NCBI RefSeq assembly: GCF_003646465.1
Contig: NZ_QZEX01000003.1
Coordinates: 185,066-249,065 of the forward strand
Direction of reading: 5' to 3'
Length of the DNA stretch: 64,000 nucleotides
Origin: Chachezhania antarctica
GTDB taxonomy: Bacteria > Pseudomonadota > Alphaproteobacteria > Rhodobacterales > Rhodobacteraceae
Each line of letters starts with the position of its first letter. The first letter of the stretch is position 1. The notes under the pieces were generated by a model. The model saw only the letters and a program-made list of their open reading frames with translations, did not search any database and was not told the DNA's origin. This document shows positions 61,349-64,000 of this stretch, piece after piece. The translations under genes were made by a program, and so were the position numbers.

Positions 61349-62416
61349 TCAGTCGATCTGGTCTTTGGTGTAGTAGCCGCTGTCGATCAGCACTTCTTCC
61401 CAGTTGGCTTCGGTGACCGGCACCGGCTCCAGCAGGTAGGACGGGACGACCTTCACACCGTTGTCGTAGGTTTCGGTGTCGTTGATCGGCGGCTCGCCGC
61501 CTTCCAGCATCGCGTTGACCATCTCGACCGTCACGCGCGCCAGTTCGCGGGTGTCCTTGAAGATGGTGGAATACTGGTCGCCGCGCAGAATTGCCTTGAT
61601 CGACGGGATTTCCGCATCCTGGCCGGAAACGATCGGCATCGGCATATCGCCCGAGCCATAGCCCACGCCGCTGAGCGACGAGATGATGCCGATGGACAGC
61701 CCGTCATAGGGCGAGAGCACGCCATGCACGGTTTCGTCGCCGGTGTAGTTGGCCGACAGCAGGTTATCCATGCGTGCCTGGGCAACCGATCCGTCCCAGC
61801 GCAGCGTGCCGACCGTGTCCATGCCCATCTGGCCCGACGGGATCACGATATCGCCGGAATCGATCAGCGGCTGCAGCACCGACATCGCGCCGTCATAGAA
61901 GAAATAGGCGTTGTTGTCGTCCGGCGAACCGCCGAACAGTTCCACGTTCCACGGTTTCTGATCCGGGAAGCGTTCCTTCAGACCGTCGACCAGCGTGTTG
62001 GCCTGCTGCACGCCGACCTGGAAGTTGTCGAAGGTGGCGTAGTAATCCACGTGATCGCTGTCGCGGATCAGGCGGTCGTAGGCCACCACGTCGATATCCG
62101 CCGCGTCCGCGTTGGCCAGGGCCGAGGTCAGCGTCGTGCCGTCGATGGCCGCGATCACCAGCACGTTCGCGCCCTTGGTGATCATGTTCTCGATCTGGGC
62201 CAGCTGGTTGGGAATGTTGTCTTCGGCATATTGCAGGTCGGTCGTGTAACCGGCGGCTTCGAACTGCTTCACCATGTTTTCGCCATCGGCGATCCAGCGG
62301 GCCGAGCTTTTCGTCGGCATCGCGATCCCGACCGTCCCCTTGTCCTGGGCCGCGGCGGCACCCGCCGTCAGAGCCACAAGGGCCGTCGTCGCCAAGACGC
62401 GTTTGATGAGTGTCAT
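61349..62416 (-). CDS. chvE: Multiple sugar-binding periplasmic receptor ChvE
   Basis: A 355-residue receptor. The signal peptide ends near residue 23 ([11 protein letters not shown]). [47 protein letters not shown] and [20 protein letters not shown] are nearly as in Agrobacterium ChvE, which binds galactose, arabinose, glucose, xylose and fucose. Here it serves GguAB and lies beside gbpR, as in Agrobacterium. ATG at 62416 follows gggaggacagc. Confidence 0.93.
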   Translation of the reverse strand: MTLIKRVLATTALVALTAGAAAAQDKGTVGIAMPTKSSARWIADGENMVKQFEAAGYTTDLQYAEDNIPNQLAQIENMITKGANVLVIAAIDGTTLTSALANADAADIDVVAYDRLIRDSDHVDYYATFDNFQVGVQQANTLVDGLKERFPDQKPWNVELFGGSPDDNNAYFFYDGAMSVLQPLIDSGDIVIPSGQMGMDTVGTLRWDGSVAQARMDNLLSANYTGDETVHGVLSPYDGLSIGIISSLSGVGYGSGDMPMPIVSGQDAEIPSIKAILRGDQYSTIFKDTRELARVTVEMVNAMLEGGEPPINDTETYDNGVKVVPSYLLEPVPVTEANWEEVLIDSGYYTKDQID

Positions 62417-62629
62417 GCTGTCCTCCCATGCGCCGCACCGCCGCCCCGATGGACGTGCGTCGGCAGGTTATTCCTGATGGTCCGCAGGGCTCTCTGCCGA
62501 TCCGGCATTCCCTACGCTCTGCGGGTGGGCAAGGGATGACGTGCTGCACCATCGCATTCAAATTAAAAGACAGCTGTTCAACATACCGGAAATGATATAT
62601 GTGGGGCGCAACATCAGGTTCGGATCGAA

Positions 62630-63616
62630 ATGGTCAAACTCACGGATACAGCCAAGCCCGTTCGCGACATGCTTGTCCGCCAAGGCCTGCGGTTCTCGCA
62701 GCTTCGCCTCTTGGCGGCATTGGCCGAAACGGGCCAGGTCTCGGCCGCCGCGGCGCAGCTGGCGATCACCCAGCCCGCCGCGTCGCGCCTGTTGGCCGAG
62801 CTTGAGCGCATGGTCGGCGCCACGCTTTACACCCGTCACGCCAAGGGAATCGTACTCACGGATTCGGGCGAATTGCTGTCCGCCCGCGCCCGGGCGATCC
62901 TGCGGCATCTGGATGACACCAGCCACGCCCTGTCGGAAATGTCGCGCGGCACCCGCGGCCTTGTCCGCATCGGCGCGGTCACCGGTCCGGCGCTGGAGAT
63001 TGTCCTGCCCGTCATCCGCGACCTGCGCGTGACATACCCGGATATCGAGATCACGGTGCAGGTCGATACGTCGGACAAGCTGGCCGAGGGGCTCATGTCG
63101 GAGGCGCTCGATTTCTACGTTGGCCGCCTGCCCGACGGGTTCGATGCCCGGTCGTTCCAGATGCAGCGTATCGGGCCAGAGCCTGTGACGCTGGTGGTAC
63201 GCTCCGAACACCCGCTGGCCCGGCGCGACGGCATCACGCTCGAGGATTGCCTGATCTACGACTGGGTGATGCAGCCTCCGGGCGGCCTGCAACGGCGCAC
63301 GGTGGAAACCTACCTGCTGGAAAACGGCTTTCCCCTGCCCCAGCGGGTGCTGGGCACGTCATCGCTGCTGCTGACGATGGCGCTGATCAGCGACACGAAC
63401 GCCGTCGCGCCGGTCACCCAATCGGTGGGCGAATTCTATGCGGCGCGCAGCGGTCTGGGCAGCAACATCCGGCTGCTGGACATCGACGCCGACATCGCGG
63501 TGACACCGTTCTCGCTGGTCAAGCGCGCGGGCCAGGCGCCCACACCGCAAGCCGCCCGCGTGCTGGATCTGGTCGAACGCCGCATCGCCTCGCGCAACGC
63601 GGCGCCCACCCCGTAG
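62630..63616 (+). CDS. gbpR: LysR-type regulator GbpR (galactose-binding protein regulator)
   Basis: A 328-residue LysR-family regulator. The HTH (about residues 20-75) reads LRFSQLRLLAALAETGQVSA, then ITQPAASRLLAELERMVGATL; the effector domain has YVGRLPDG and DWVMQPPGGLQRRTVE. Divergent from chvE across 213 bp, as gbpR is in Agrobacterium, where it activates chvE in response to sugars. The ATG at 62630 has a weak ribosome site. The stop codon runs into a palindromic repeat. Confidence 0.88.
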   Translation: MVKLTDTAKPVRDMLVRQGLRFSQLRLLAALAETGQVSAAAAQLAITQPAASRLLAELERMVGATLYTRHAKGIVLTDSGELLSARARAILRHLDDTSHALSEMSRGTRGLVRIGAVTGPALEIVLPVIRDLRVTYPDIEITVQVDTSDKLAEGLMSEALDFYVGRLPDGFDARSFQMQRIGPEPVTLVVRSEHPLARRDGITLEDCLIYDWVMQPPGGLQRRTVETYLLENGFPLPQRVLGTSSLLLTMALISDTNAVAPVTQSVGEFYAARSGLGSNIRLLDIDADIAVTPFSLVKRAGQAPTPQAARVLDLVERRIASRNAAPTP

Positions 63617-63637
63617 GGTGCGTGGTCCCCACGCACC
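63617..63637. repeat. Dispersed 9-3-9 palindrome, copy 4
   Basis: GGTGCGTGG-TCC-CCACGCACC, beginning at the first base after the gbpR stop (TAG), between two convergent genes. Same family as the copies at 23, 36045 and 36087. Confidence 0.7.
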
Positions 63638-63646
63638 TTTCGCGGT

Positions 63647-64000
63647 TTACAGTTTCTCGGTCAGTTCCGGGACGGCTGCGAACAGGTCCGCGACCAGGCC
63701 GTAATCGGCGACCTGGAAGATCGGCGCTTCTTCGTCCTTGTTGATCGCGACGATGATCTTCGAATCCTTCATGCCTGCTAGGTGCTGGATCGCGCCCGAG
63801 ATGCCCACGGCCACGTAGAGGTCCGGCGCCACGACCTTGCCGGTCTGGCCCACCTGCCAGTCGTTCGGCGCATAGCCCGAATCGACCGCCGCGCGCGAGG
63901 CGCCGACTGCCGCGCCCAGCTTGTCCGCCAGCGCTTCGATGATGGCAAAGCTCTCCTCGGATCCAACGCCACGGCCGCCCGACACGACGATGCCCGCGCT
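63647..64000 (-). CDS. etfA: Electron transfer flavoprotein alpha subunit, C-terminal part
   Basis: The last 117 residues of EtfA; the gene enters from beyond the right edge, so the N terminus is missing. [14 protein letters not shown], then [45 protein letters not shown] and [20 protein letters not shown] form the FAD-binding domain. With EtfB it carries electrons from acyl-CoA and other dehydrogenases to the quinone pool. Confidence 0.95.
   Translation of the reverse strand, partial: SAGIVVSGGRGVGSEESFAIIEALADKLGAAVGASRAAVDSGYAPNDWQVGQTGKVVAPDLYVAVGISGAIQHLAGMKDSKIIVAINKDEEAPIFQVADYGLVADLFAAVPELTEKL

Overview
The window is high-GC DNA from an alphaproteobacterium, most likely a marine Rhodobacteraceae (Roseobacter-group) chromosome. 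The reasons are a NepR-EcfG-PhyR general stress locus, many TRAP and ABC importers for small organic nutrients, an Agrobacterium-like oxidative uronate pathway, and a gbpR-chvE-gguABC sugar locus. No rRNA, tRNA, CRISPR array, prophage or complete insertion sequence was seen. All assignments come from reading motifs and gene order; no database search was run.

Layout. (1) 0.3-7.3 kb: an SDR oxidoreductase diverges from a TRAP transporter (dctPQM), followed by a TetR-type regulator, a cytosine-deaminase-like amidohydrolase and an EamA exporter. (2) 7.4-13.9 kb: a PAS-LuxR regulator diverges from a branched-chain-amino-acid-type ABC operon (livK-G-F-H-M) ending in an alpha/beta hydrolase. (3) 13.9-14.8 kb: a vapBC toxin-antitoxin pair with a clear palindromic operator, then a rearrangement scar with two gene fragments. 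(4) 14.8-23.9 kb: a complete oxidative hexuronate pathway (gli, gci, kdgD and a GntR regulator on minus; a second TRAP transporter, udh and a ketoglutarate semialdehyde dehydrogenase on plus). (5) 23.9-30.0 kb: a class V PLP enzyme with a divergent Lrp regulator, mprF, and a lone isochorismate synthase. (6) 30.1-36.0 kb: a LysR regulator, a shikimate-dehydrogenase-like gene, a NitT/TauT-type ABC importer and an FAD oxidoreductase, substrate unknown. (7) 36.1-45.3 kb: an amidoligase plus glutamine-amidotransferase pair, the general stress response core (kinase, ecfG, nepR, phyR), and small stress-type genes (cupin, dps, DUF1328, csbD, PLDc_N, two paralogous secreted proteins). (8) 45.5-46.8 kb: a hot-dog thioesterase and a class II aldolase-type gene. 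(9) 46.8-63.6 kb: a large minus-strand sugar block (galM, lactonase, dgoA, dgoK, a ytfQRT/yjfF-type importer, sugar dehydrogenase, ilvD-type dehydratase, gguC, gguB, gguA, chvE) with divergent gbpR. (10) 63.6-64.0 kb: the 3' part of etfA.

How the genes work together. Uronates would be imported by the TRAP system, oxidised by Udh, processed by Gli/Gci, and dehydrated/decarboxylated by KdgD to 2-oxoglutarate semialdehyde, which the aldehyde dehydrogenase takes to 2-oxoglutarate. Galactose (and probably L-arabinose) would be imported by ChvE-GguAB and the YtfQRT-like system and degraded by a De Ley-Doudoroff route to pyruvate and glyceraldehyde-3-phosphate.

The most interesting signal is around the stress locus. 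Exact GGAAC-N16-CGTT promoters, the known alphaproteobacterial EcfG consensus, lie in front of nepR, csbD, a DUF1328 gene and the uncharacterised amidoligase operon. The last one ends only 8 nt before the amidoligase ATG, implying a leaderless, stress-induced mRNA for an unknown peptide- or amide-forming system.
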